NCBI RefSeq assembly: GCF_001753165.1
Contig: NZ_CP017448.1
Span: 1,568,462 to 1,632,461 of the forward strand
From: Acidihalobacter aeolianus
Lineage (GTDB): Bacteria > Pseudomonadota > Gammaproteobacteria > DSM-5130 > Acidihalobacteraceae
Direction: 5' to 3'
DNA: 64,000 nt
Below the pieces are notes generated by a model. The model did no database searches, was not told the origin of the DNA, and was given only the letters and a program-made list of their open reading frames with translations. Shown here in pieces: positions 33,296-40,271 of this stretch (position 1 is its first letter; every line of letters starts with the position of its first letter). The translations under genes and the position numbers were made by a program.

Positions 33296-34372
33296 ATGGC
33301 TACCATCAACCAGCTACCCAGCGGCAAATGGCAGGCGAAAATCCGCCGCGATGGCGTAGCCTCATCCAAAACGTTTATGGGGCGGGCAGACGCCGAAGCG
33401 TGGGCCAGACGGCAAGAATCCGAGATTGAGCGCGGAATCTGGCGGGACAACACCGAAGCCGAGCGCACGACCTTGGCCGAGGCCCTAGAACGCTACGAGC
33501 ACGAAGTATCCGCCTCCAAGAGGGGGAAGGTGCAGGAGTCGTCCGTTATCGGCCTGCTGCTCGATTCAAGGCTCGCAAAGCTGACCCTCGCCCGCATCCG
33601 CTCGGCGGACGTGTCCGCACTGGTCGATGATTGGCGGGCCGTCGGATACGCGCCTGCCACGATCACCCGCCGCATCGCGATCTTGTCGCATGTGTTCCAA
33701 ACGGCAGCGCGGTCGTGGGGTATGGAATCACTCAGCAACCCGGTCAAGCTGGTCAAGCTTCCACCATTGCGGAACGCCCGTGAGCGACGCGTGACAGACG
33801 CCGAGATTGAGGCGATCTGCGAGGCCACGCGTTCGCCTGTGCTGCCGTACATGATCAGGCTTGCCGTCGAGACGGCCATGCGCCGGGGCGAGATTGTGGC
33901 GATACGATGGAGCGATGTACACCTTGCACGTCGCGTGCTGCATATCCCGCAAACGAAGAACGGCTATCCGCGCGACGTGCCGTTATCGAGCCGCGCCTTG
34001 GCCGTGCTTGAAGAATTGAAGGCCGAGCGCGACGAGAAGCGCCGCCATCGCGTCGTGCCGATCGGGAAAGGTAAGGCCGAAGACGACCGGCTGTTCTCGG
34101 TCCGCAATGATGTGGTCACGCAGGCGTTCGAGAGGGCCGTAGTACGCGCCAGATCAATCTATGAGGCCAAGTGCGAGGAAGAGGGGCTTAGGATCGACGC
34201 AGGGCACCTTGTCGGCCTGCGCTTCCACGATCTGAGGCACGAGGCAACCAGTCGGCTTGCTGGGCCGTTGAGCGTGCATGAGCTGGCGAAGGTGACGGGG
34301 CACCGTGACCTGCGCATGTTGATGCGCTACTACCATCCGTCAGCGGAGGATTTGGCGGCTAAGCTGGGGTAG
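33296..34372 (+). CDS. int: Tyrosine-recombinase integrase
   Basis: 358-aa site-specific recombinase expected to integrate and excise the element at tRNA-Ala. An N-terminal arm-binding region (MATINQLPSGKWQAKIRRDG) and a SAM-like core-binding domain (about 60-145) precede the catalytic domain. That domain carries Arg196 (TAMRRGE), Lys221, His311-x-x-Arg314 (HDLRH), His336 (TGHRD) and nucleophile Tyr345 (RYYH). All catalytic residues are present. It starts 97 bp from attL and reads into the element. Confidence 0.95.
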   Translation: MATINQLPSGKWQAKIRRDGVASSKTFMGRADAEAWARRQESEIERGIWRDNTEAERTTLAEALERYEHEVSASKRGKVQESSVIGLLLDSRLAKLTLARIRSADVSALVDDWRAVGYAPATITRRIAILSHVFQTAARSWGMESLSNPVKLVKLPPLRNARERRVTDAEIEAICEATRSPVLPYMIRLAVETAMRRGEIVAIRWSDVHLARRVLHIPQTKNGYPRDVPLSSRALAVLEELKAERDEKRRHRVVPIGKGKAEDDRLFSVRNDVVTQAFERAVVRARSIYEAKCEEEGLRIDAGHLVGLRFHDLRHEATSRLAGPLSVHELAKVTGHRDLRMLMRYYHPSAEDLAAKLG

Positions 34373-34634
34373 ATTTGTGACGGGGTAGAGTTATGACGCA
34401 TCTCTATGTTAGGCAGGAGACGGCCAATCCCGGTCGCTCGTAGACTTCAGCAAGCAGTCGTTTGAATGACTAGTTCCTGCGGGAAAGCAGAAACCAGCCC
34501 TACATGTTTATTATGTGTTGTACTTAGAAAGGTATAAAAGCAAGCGCTATCATGCGCAAATAGTCCCTGCGGGTTACCTGCACGCGAGATTTTTGAAGAA
34601 ACCCTTCTTTTCGTTAATTTCAGTGGAGGCGTCG
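34373..34634. other. Intergenic leader before the nuclease-ATPase gene
   Basis: This 262-bp A/T-rich stretch contains TATAAA at about 34536 but no strong promoter pair. An in-frame upstream extension of the next gene begins at 34515 but has no protein-like features and no ribosome site. Confidence 0.4.
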
Positions 34635-37049
34635 ATGGATGTGGACAAGGCGAAGGAGGTTTTTGATTCACTTATAGGGGAGTGGAGTGCAAACGAAGGA
34701 GCCATCTCAACCGAGCAGGACACTAGGTTTCAGATTATCGACCGAATGTTGACAGATGTTCTAGGGTGGAGTCGCGAGAAAATCAATACCGAACCGCATG
34801 TTGAATCCGGGTATGTTGATTACCTCGTCAATGCCAGTGGAAAACCAAAGCTGGTCGTAGAAGCTAAGCGCGCAGAAACTCCACTCTTAAACACCAAACA
34901 AGAGAATTATCGAAGCTACAAGCTTGGAGGTCCGGCGCTTCAATCAGCTGTTGATGGCGTTAAGCAGGCACAGCGGTACTGTCTCGATGTCGCGGTCCCA
35001 TTTGCAGTCCTCACAACTGGCTTTCAGTGGATCGGCTTCTGGGCTTTGCGAACTGATGGCGTGAGGCCAAAAGACGGCCAAGCTTTTGCTTTCCCAACAT
35101 TGCAGAGCATAAGTAAAAATTTCTCTGAGTTCTATGACCTTTTTTCGCGCGAAGGAGTTTTAAATGGGTTGTTTCGCGCATATATACAGCAAGCGGAAGG
35201 CCTCTCGATAACTCAATCTGATCCCCTGTATCGGGTGCTTGAGAATAAAGATATCCGGCTCCTAAGTAAATCGCGCATGGCTGCTGACTTAGATACTGTG
35301 TTTCGAAGTTTCTTCGGAACTATGTCGGGTGACAATGACCCCGAGATGTTGGCGAAGTGTTTTGTGGAGTCGAAGGAGAGCCGTGAGGCAGACATTAGTC
35401 TTCAGAAAATTGCAAGAAATCTTATTAGCAGAATTGATGTGGTCGAAAGTGCTGAAGCCAAAGAGTTGCAGGAGCATGTGCGTACGGCGGTCGATAGCCA
35501 AAAAGGGGAGTTCGTTTTGGTGATCGGCAATAAGGGGGCAGGAAAATCAACTTTCATAGACCGATTCTTCCGAATGGTTCTTGATAAGCGTCTTCGAGAC
35601 CAATGTATTGTTATCCGAATCGATGTCGCGGATTCAGATGGAGTCCTTGATGGGATTGCTGACTGGCTTGTCAGTCGTATGATCCATGAAGTTGAACAGT
35701 CCCTTTTTCAAGGCAGATCGCCTCGCTATGAAGAGCTACAAGGCATATTCTTCAGCGATTACGATCGATGGCGAAACGGTGAGCACAAACCCCTGTATGA
35801 GCGAGATAAAGCAAAGTTCAAAGAGAAGTTTGGTGACCACATAGCGAGCTTAGTCGCTAGCAAACCCCGCGTATATTTAGCTCGAATTCTTCAAGATGCG
35901 GTACGTTCAAGGAAGTTGATGCCATGTCTTATTTTCGATAATACGGATCATTTTCCTCAGCCATTTCAAGAGGCAGTGTTCCAGTTCGCGCAGTCTATTC
36001 ATAGAGAGGTTCTTTCATTCGTTGTTTGCCCAATCACAGATCGGACGATCTGGCAACTTTCGAAGCATGGGCCAATGCAATCTTATGAGACAACATCCTT
36101 TTACCTTCCGGTCCCATCGACAAAGGAGGTTCTTAAGAAAAGAGTCGACTTTCTTAAGGATAAATTGGAAGCAGAAGAGAAGGAGCGGAAGGACTACTTC
36201 TTAACAAAGGGAATTCGGCTGCGCCTAGAAGACCTACATGCATTCGCTGTGTGTATTGACGAATTATTTGTCCAATCGGAATACGTATCTCGTACAATTG
36301 GATGGCTGTCGAATCACGACATACGCCGTGGTCTAAATATGGCGCAAAGGGTAATTACTAGTCCGATTGTTAGTATGGAAGAGTTGGTAAAGACCTATCT
36401 GTCGAATGGGAGATTAACGATACCTCGCCTTAAGATAAGGCAAGCCTTGATATTCGGCGAACATAGCCAATACCAAGAGGATGCTAACGATTACATCGTT
36501 AATGTATTTTCTATTTACCCTGAGAGTGTCACAACGCCGCTGCTGCGACTGTCTGTGTTGCGAATGTTGTTTGACATACATAATCAGGCGTCGGATGCTG
36601 AGAACACATATATCTCGGTCGAGAGCATTCAGGACTATTTCGAAACGTGCGGAATCCCGCGAATCGCAACGGCCAAGCATCTGTCAAAGCTTCTCAGTTA
36701 TAGGTTGGTGGAGTCATATGATCCAACAGACCAGGAGATATATGAGAGTCAGCGACTGCGTATAACGCACTCTGGACAGATTCATCAGGAATTTTCTCTA
36801 CGAGATCATGTGTATATGTCAAGCATGGCCATGACCACAGGTGTTCGAAGTGTTCAGTGCATCGAGGAAATACGAGAAATCAATTCACGGAAAATGACAA
36901 AGGAAGACTGGAAGAGCGTCGAAAAAAAGTTCGCGAGTTATCTGCTTAGGGAAGACATGGCATTGGCAACAATACCCAATTTGGAGAACTACGCAGGCCA
37001 GCATGCTTTGAGAAGCGAGCTTGGTGGGGCCTGGGGTGCGTCGAGCTAG
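34635..37049 (+). CDS. HsdR-N-like PD-(D/E)XK nuclease fused to P-loop ATPase (putative defence protein)
   Basis: 804-aa cytosolic protein. The first 180 residues resemble the type I restriction HsdR N-terminal nuclease: LTDVLGW, then YVDYLVNASGKPKLVVEAKR, in which Asp62, Glu76 and Lys78 make a PD-(D/E)XK site. A P-loop domain follows, with Walker A GNKGAGKS at 298-305 and Walker B LIFDNTD at about 432-438. The C-terminal 350 residues are mostly helical without a named domain. No SF2 helicase motor and no HsdM or HsdS gene is present. Start ATG at 34635 has GTGGAGG 5 bp upstream. The gene is A/T-richer than its neighbours and monocistronic, typical of anti-phage cargo. Substrate and trigger are unknown. 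Confidence 0.8.
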   Translation: MDVDKAKEVFDSLIGEWSANEGAISTEQDTRFQIIDRMLTDVLGWSREKINTEPHVESGYVDYLVNASGKPKLVVEAKRAETPLLNTKQENYRSYKLGGPALQSAVDGVKQAQRYCLDVAVPFAVLTTGFQWIGFWALRTDGVRPKDGQAFAFPTLQSISKNFSEFYDLFSREGVLNGLFRAYIQQAEGLSITQSDPLYRVLENKDIRLLSKSRMAADLDTVFRSFFGTMSGDNDPEMLAKCFVESKESREADISLQKIARNLISRIDVVESAEAKELQEHVRTAVDSQKGEFVLVIGNKGAGKSTFIDRFFRMVLDKRLRDQCIVIRIDVADSDGVLDGIADWLVSRMIHEVEQSLFQGRSPRYEELQGIFFSDYDRWRNGEHKPLYERDKAKFKEKFGDHIASLVASKPRVYLARILQDAVRSRKLMPCLIFDNTDHFPQPFQEAVFQFAQSIHREVLSFVVCPITDRTIWQLSKHGPMQSYETTSFYLPVPSTKEVLKKRVDFLKDKLEAEEKERKDYFLTKGIRLRLEDLHAFAVCIDELFVQSEYVSRTIGWLSNHDIRRGLNMAQRVITSPIVSMEELVKTYLSNGRLTIPRLKIRQALIFGEHSQYQEDANDYIVNVFSIYPESVTTPLLRLSVLRMLFDIHNQASDAENTYISVESIQDYFETCGIPRIATAKHLSKLLSYRLVESYDPTDQEIYESQRLRITHSGQIHQEFSLRDHVYMSSMAMTTGVRSVQCIEEIREINSRKMTKEDWKSVEKKFASYLLREDMALATIPNLENYAGQHALRSELGGAWGASS

Positions 37050-37197
37050 AGGTAGGCGGTAGTGAATCACCACTTGTTCGTTAGACGCTATTCAGCCACT
37101 GTTGACTGCTTCACTCAGGTAGCTGCCGGAGAACCCACGCCGCCTTGAAGGGCCGCTGTGGGTCGATTTGAGACGAAGCAAAAGGTGGGCGATTGGC

Positions 37198-37479
37198 TCA
37201 AGCCGCATCCTTCACCCTTAGCTCGACATGCATCCCGGCAGCCGCCGCCATGTTTACCAGCGCATCAAGGCCAAACAGATTGATCTTGCCGCGCATCAGA
37301 TCGGACACACGGGGCTGTGTCACGCCAAATAGCTTGGCAGCCTGCGCCTGACTGAGCCCGACGGCCTCAATATGCTTTTTCAGCGCCATCATGAGCGCCG
37401 AGCGCAGCTTCATGTTCTCGGCGGCCTCGGGCGTGTCCTCGATGGCGTCCCACACGTTCGCATATCGTTTGTTGCTCAT
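37198..37479 (-). CDS. higA: Xre-family antitoxin, HigA-like
   Basis: 93-aa DNA-binding protein with a central helix-turn-helix (LSQAQAAKLFGVTQPRVSDLMRGKINLFGLDALVNMAAAAG). This is typical of antitoxins of the HigB/RelE-type modules in which the toxin gene comes first. It overlaps the toxin gene by 4 bp and is predicted to neutralise it and repress the shared promoter. Symbol by analogy only. Confidence 0.85.
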   Translation of the reverse strand: MSNKRYANVWDAIEDTPEAAENMKLRSALMMALKKHIEAVGLSQAQAAKLFGVTQPRVSDLMRGKINLFGLDALVNMAAAAGMHVELRVKDAA

Positions 37480-37814
37480 CGTCCTAGCTCCTTCAACAAA
37501 TCCCGGTAGCGCTGCCCAGCTAACTCCAAGTCACTCTTGGCCGTCTTCTGCGTCTTCTTCTGGAAGCAGTGCAGGACGTAGACGGCATCGGCCAACTTGG
37601 CGACGTAGATCACTCGGAACGCGCCTGTGGCATCGCGGACACGGATTTCCCGAACACCCTTCCCAACTGCCGGCATAGGTTTCCAGTCGTCGGGGTCACG
37701 CCCGTTCTGCACTTGGTCGATTTGATGGCCGGCCTCTCGGCGGGCGTCTGACGGGAAAGCACGCAGATCGTCCAACGCGCTACCCCTGAACTCGATTGTC
37801 TTCGGTGCCTTCAC
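37476..37814 (-). CDS. higB: RelE/HigB-type toxin (Gp49-like)
   Basis: 112-aa predicted ribosome-dependent mRNA interferase of the phage-derived Gp49-like/HigB family. Marker blocks are IEFRGSALDDLRAFPSDARREAGHQIDQVQNG, VGKGVREIRVRDATGAFRVIYVA and VYVLHCFQKKTQKT. I place the start at GTG 37814 because an excellent -10 box (TATAAT) lies at 37821-37826. The longer frame from TTG 37829 would start upstream of the transcription start. The mRNA may therefore be leaderless. It precedes its antitoxin gene with a 4-bp overlap. Confidence 0.82.
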   Translation of the reverse strand: MKAPKTIEFRGSALDDLRAFPSDARREAGHQIDQVQNGRDPDDWKPMPAVGKGVREIRVRDATGAFRVIYVAKLADAVYVLHCFQKKTQKTAKSDLELAGQRYRDLLKELGR

Positions 37815-37820
37815 AAACCG

Positions 37821-37848
37821 ATTATACAAAATCTTGTATGGCCCGCAA
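37821..37848 (-). promoter_or_regulatory. Toxin-antitoxin promoter and palindromic operator
   Basis: On the minus strand TTGCGG (37843-37848) and TATAAT (37821-37826) are 16 bp apart. The inverted repeat ATACAA-N4-TTGTAT at 37824-37839 overlaps the -10 box, so antitoxin binding would block RNA polymerase. The +1 falls at about the toxin GTG. Confidence 0.65.
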
Positions 37849-38091
37849 GCTGAGTGAAGCAGGCGGCCCGGAGGGCGGCTTCGGAGACGCGCAGCGGCGA
37901 CGGGCGAGACCCGAAGGGGCGAGTTGGCCGAGCGGAGCGAGGTTTTGGCGGCGGAGCCGACACCAAGGCATCCGGAGGATGCGTTGGTGTGTCTCTTAGA
38001 ATCGACGTAGGAGATTCGGAAATTTCTATACGTTCACTGAAAGTGAACGGAGTTCTTGTTGAGTGTTGCCTGAATACTTGTTAAATAATTG

Positions 38092-38164
38092 TTGACATCG
38101 GAAAAAGTGTTTGTTGTGATGATGTTGAAATAGTACCGATTGAATACCGAATGAGTACCTAATC
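38092..38164 (+). promoter_or_regulatory. Promoter with three tandem 11-bp repeats
   Basis: TTGACA at 38092-38097 and TGTGAT at 38115-38120 are 17 bp apart. Immediately downstream are three consecutive 11-bp units: AGTACCGATTG (38132), AATACCGAATG (38143) and AGTACCTAATC (38154). One-helical-turn spacing suggests cooperative binding of a repressor on one face of the DNA. Confidence 0.5.
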
Positions 38165-38205
38165 AAGGCTGTTTCGTTGTTGATCTGAGCCACCGGAGGT
38201 GTTTT

Positions 38206-38466
38206 ATGGAACCGAAGAACAAAACTGTCCGCGTTGCCGCTCGATTGGACGCAATTAACGATGCCCGCCGCCAAGGGCTGACGTGGGGCGAGATCGCTGA
38301 GCAGGGTTCTTGGGCGTGGGGAAATATGAGCCCCGCGTCTCTGCAAACGACAATAGGTCGGGCTCGGCGAGCGGTCGCAAAAGGGCTGTACGCCCCGCCA
38401 CCACGACCACTAATCGACCCACGACTTGGCGACGCGACGCCGCCACCTGACGGTCGTCTTAACTGA
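38206..38466 (+). CDS. Small HTH-like element protein A (86 aa)
   Basis: Basic protein of unknown function. The N-terminal 40 residues (MEPKNKTVRVAARLDAINDA then GLTWGEIAEQ) look like a helix-turn-helix and are clearly related to the next protein. A second helix GRARRAVAKGL is followed by a short Pro-rich tail. GGAGGT lies 6 bp before the ATG. It may bind DNA, for instance the 11-bp repeats upstream. The layout recalls TraK/MobC-type accessory mobilisation proteins, but I cannot confirm that. Confidence 0.6.
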   Translation: MEPKNKTVRVAARLDAINDARRQGLTWGEIAEQGSWAWGNMSPASLQTTIGRARRAVAKGLYAPPPRPLIDPRLGDATPPPDGRLN

Positions 38467-38477
38467 GGGGTACGACC

Positions 38478-38972
38478 ATGGAGCCCAAGGCCAAGACTGC
38501 AAAACTAGCGGCTTATCTTGACGCCATCGACGGCGCTCGACGTATCGGCTGCACGTGGGGCCAGATTGCCGATGCGCTTGCCCCGGTGGTCGAGTGTGGC
38601 GATGGTGATCCTGAGCGCCTGCGCCGTCTGGTGGTCAACGCCCGCAAGGCGGTTGAGAAGGGGCGCTTGGCACCCGTGCAGCGCCCGCTCCCCGGCGAGC
38701 AGCAGACAGCGGCTACGTCTGGCCGGGTCGTTCCTGCGGCTCCTGCGGCCACGCAGGGCCGCCCAGCACCCGCCGCCCCGCAGGCCCGGCCTGCGGCGAC
38801 ACCGGCCCCGGTCAAACAGACGAAGTTCGAGGGCAGCGTGCCGCCGAGCTGGCGGGAGGACTACAAACCGCCGACGATCAGGTCGAACACCCCACGGGTG
38901 GTCAAGACGCTTACCAGCGGCCAGCGGATGACTGAGCCCCCGCCTCCGCCTGACCTCGATGACGACGACTAA
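38478..38972 (+). CDS. Small HTH-like element protein B (164 aa), paralogue of A
   Basis: Shares the N-terminal pattern MEPKxKTxxxAAxLDAIxxARRxGxTWGxIA with its upstream neighbour, so the two arose by duplication. After the helix VVNARKAVEKG comes a long Ala/Pro-rich linker (about residues 75-115). A conserved-looking C-terminal end with PSWREDYKPPTIRSNTPRVV and an acidic DLDDDD tail follows. Such a folded head, linker and tail design suits a protein that tethers partners. GAGGGG precedes the ATG. An intrinsic terminator begins at its stop codon. Confidence 0.6.
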   Translation: MEPKAKTAKLAAYLDAIDGARRIGCTWGQIADALAPVVECGDGDPERLRRLVVNARKAVEKGRLAPVQRPLPGEQQTAATSGRVVPAAPAATQGRPAPAAPQARPAATPAPVKQTKFEGSVPPSWREDYKPPTIRSNTPRVVKTLTSGQRMTEPPPPPDLDDDD

Positions 38973-39000
38973 AAAAAGGCCCGGATAGACCGGGCCTTTT
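38971..39000. terminator. Bidirectional intrinsic terminator
   Basis: A7 followed by GGCCCGG, loop ATAGA, CCGGGCC and TTTT. The stem (with flanking A-T pairs) works on both strands, ending the small-protein operon on the plus strand and any leftward transcription on the minus strand. Confidence 0.85.
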
Positions 39001-39023
39001 CAATGCCGTTTCGGTCAACCGCG

Positions 39024-39143
39024 CTACTCGCGCATAGTGAGCGGGATGTAGTGATGCCCGGTTGGGTCTAGCGTGCAATACGGCGCATAGTTTCCGCGCG
39101 GAGCGTAGCACTGCTGGATTGGGTACGGTGCGATCCGGTGCAT
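39024..39143 (-). CDS. Possible 39-aa small protein
   Basis: The frame MHRIAPYPIQQCYAPRGNYAPYCTLDPTGHHYIPLTMRE-stop is rich in Tyr, Pro and Cys and looks protein-like, unlike the chance frames around it. In-frame codons upstream (VVEVGLGVAWG) could extend it from GTG at 39155. The ribosome site is weak. It lies between the terminator and the replication origin. It could be a genuine small secreted or membrane-associated peptide, or chance. Confidence 0.3.
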   Translation of the reverse strand: MHRIAPYPIQQCYAPRGNYAPYCTLDPTGHHYIPLTMRE

Positions 39144-39182
39144 GCCCCACGCCACACCTAAGCCGACCTCGACAACAGATAT

Positions 39183-39289
39183 AGGGGCGGGGAAAAAAGC
39201 GCGGGGTTATGGCTAGCCCCGCCTGCGGCGGATAGAGAAAACGTATTGTCTGGATCGAGTACAAACCATCCGCTTTTTTCCCCGCCCCT
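39183..39289. repeat. 19-bp inverted repeat of the predicted replication origin
   Basis: AGGGGCGGGGAAAAAAGCG at 39183-39201 is exactly complementary to 39271-39289, with 69 bp between. Inside is a further GCGGGG/CCCCGC hairpin. It lies about 100 bp from the iterons. IncQ origins carry a pair of single-strand initiation hairpins in the same relative place, so this may be the priming site; that is inference. Confidence 0.65.
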
Positions 39290-39318
39290 GTCTTTGCTTT
39301 GGTTTTGGGTTTGTTCGA

Positions 39319-39371
39319 GGAACGCCCCTCAAAAGGGCGTTCCCTAGGAACTTCCTATATGAAGTTCCTAG
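39319..39371. repeat. Two consecutive perfect hairpins near the iterons
   Basis: GGAACGCCC (39319-39327) pairs with 39335-39343. CTAGGAACTTC (39344-39354) pairs with 39361-39371 around a CTATAT loop. They abut each other and stand 15 bp before the first iteron. Neither is followed by a T-run. Confidence 0.7.
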
Positions 39372-39385
39372 AAGAACCTATAGGA

Positions 39386-39466
39386 CTGCGGAAGTGCTAC
39401 ACGCCACTGCGGAACTGCTACACGCTCTGCGGATTTGCTACACGCCACTGCGGAACTGCTACACGC
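39386..39466. repeat. Four iterons of a plasmid-type origin (oriV)
   Basis: Four copies of CTGCGGANNTGCTACACGC start at 39386, 39407, 39427 and 39448, i.e. every 20-21 bp (two helical turns). They directly adjoin and partly overlap the 3' end of the RepC-like gene. Iteron length and number are as in IncQ-family origins. They are the likely binding sites of the RepC-like protein. Confidence 0.85.
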
Positions 39467-40271
39467 TCGCCTCGTGATTCATGCTCAGGCTGCCTGTTTG
39501 GATGCGCTTCCTTTCTTCTCGCCTGTAGCAAATGATCCGGTCGCCGCAGATTACTATCCCGATTGCTGCGAGGTTGTCGGCATCGGCGCGTAGCTCTCGG
39601 CGGCGATTCCTAGCCTCCTGCTGCGCGAGAGGCCCACAGACCTGTTCAAGCACTTTATCCAGCCGGAATCCGCCTGTGGGCTGCTTGGTGGGGCTGTGAG
39701 TCAGCATGAGTCGCGCTACGCTCTGTGAGATGCCGCGCCTCATTTTTGCGATGGGACTTGGATCACGCCACAGTCCCATGTCATGGCGCAGTAGGTGGAC
39801 AGCAGCCTTACCGATCTCGATGCGCAATAGGTGCCGTTCGCCGCCCATCGGGTTGGGCTTTGTGACGTAGCTACCATCTTGTCGCGCTGCTAGGCCGATG
39901 TGGTCGATCAAGTGACCGATGCAGCGTAGGTGCTCCGGTTCTTTTATCTCAATCAGGGCCGTTGTCAGTTCGTCCAGCATCGTTTTAAGCCCCGTCCCAT
40001 CCTGCCTCGTCAGCCTACGCACTTTTGCAGGGTCAACAAGGAGCTTGATCCGCTCGCCACCGTCCTCGTCGAGCAGCGGGCCGTAATCCTCGGCACTGTA
40101 GAACAGCGCTTCAAAGACGTCTGCGTGTGCCTGCCCTAATCTTCCGACGATTCGCACTAGACCCCATGGGGTCGTGATTTCCCGCTGGATGTATATTGGC
40201 CTGCGAGTAGGCTGAAACATCCCGAGTCGGGCTTGGTGTGCCGTTGCGGTGGGCAAACGATCACCAGTCAT
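39459..40271 (-). CDS. RepC-like replication initiator (iteron-binding)
   Basis: 270-aa protein expected to bind the adjacent iterons and open the origin. It is soluble with winged-helix-like segments. The C-terminal region LLRIEIGKAAVHLLRHDMGLWRD...SQSVARLMLTHSP...RNRRRELRADADNLAAIGIVI follows the layout of IncQ RepC (a family of about 280 aa). I recognise the position and pattern more than exact identity. I take ATG 40271, which overlaps the end of repA by 11 bp; a longer frame to 40430 would lie entirely inside repA. Last gene of the HTH-repA-repC operon. Confidence 0.7.
   Translation of the reverse strand: MTGDRLPTATAHQARLGMFQPTRRPIYIQREITTPWGLVRIVGRLGQAHADVFEALFYSAEDYGPLLDEDGGERIKLLVDPAKVRRLTRQDGTGLKTMLDELTTALIEIKEPEHLRCIGHLIDHIGLAARQDGSYVTKPNPMGGERHLLRIEIGKAAVHLLRHDMGLWRDPSPIAKMRRGISQSVARLMLTHSPTKQPTGGFRLDKVLEQVCGPLAQQEARNRRRELRADADNLAAIGIVICGDRIICYRREERKRIQTGSLSMNHEASV

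Larger units (their letters stand above)
37815..38205. other. 391-bp intergenic region with structured repeats
   Basis: No protein gene is supported. Besides the toxin promoter it holds a nested hairpin at 37961-37989 (CACCAA/TTGGTG around GCATCC/GGATGC), a palindrome GTTCACT-GAA-AGTGAAC at 38032-38048, and the promoter and repeats upstream of the next gene. Confidence 0.6.

Noticed and set aside
38911-39264. 117-aa minus-strand frame across the terminator and origin
   Set aside because: It reads through the bidirectional terminator and the inverted repeat with an arginine/proline-rich chance composition; the 39-aa frame at 39024 is the better candidate.
39386-39466. CRISPR array
   Set aside because: Repeats are 19 bp with 1-2 bp between them and no spacers; they are iterons. 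No cas genes are present.
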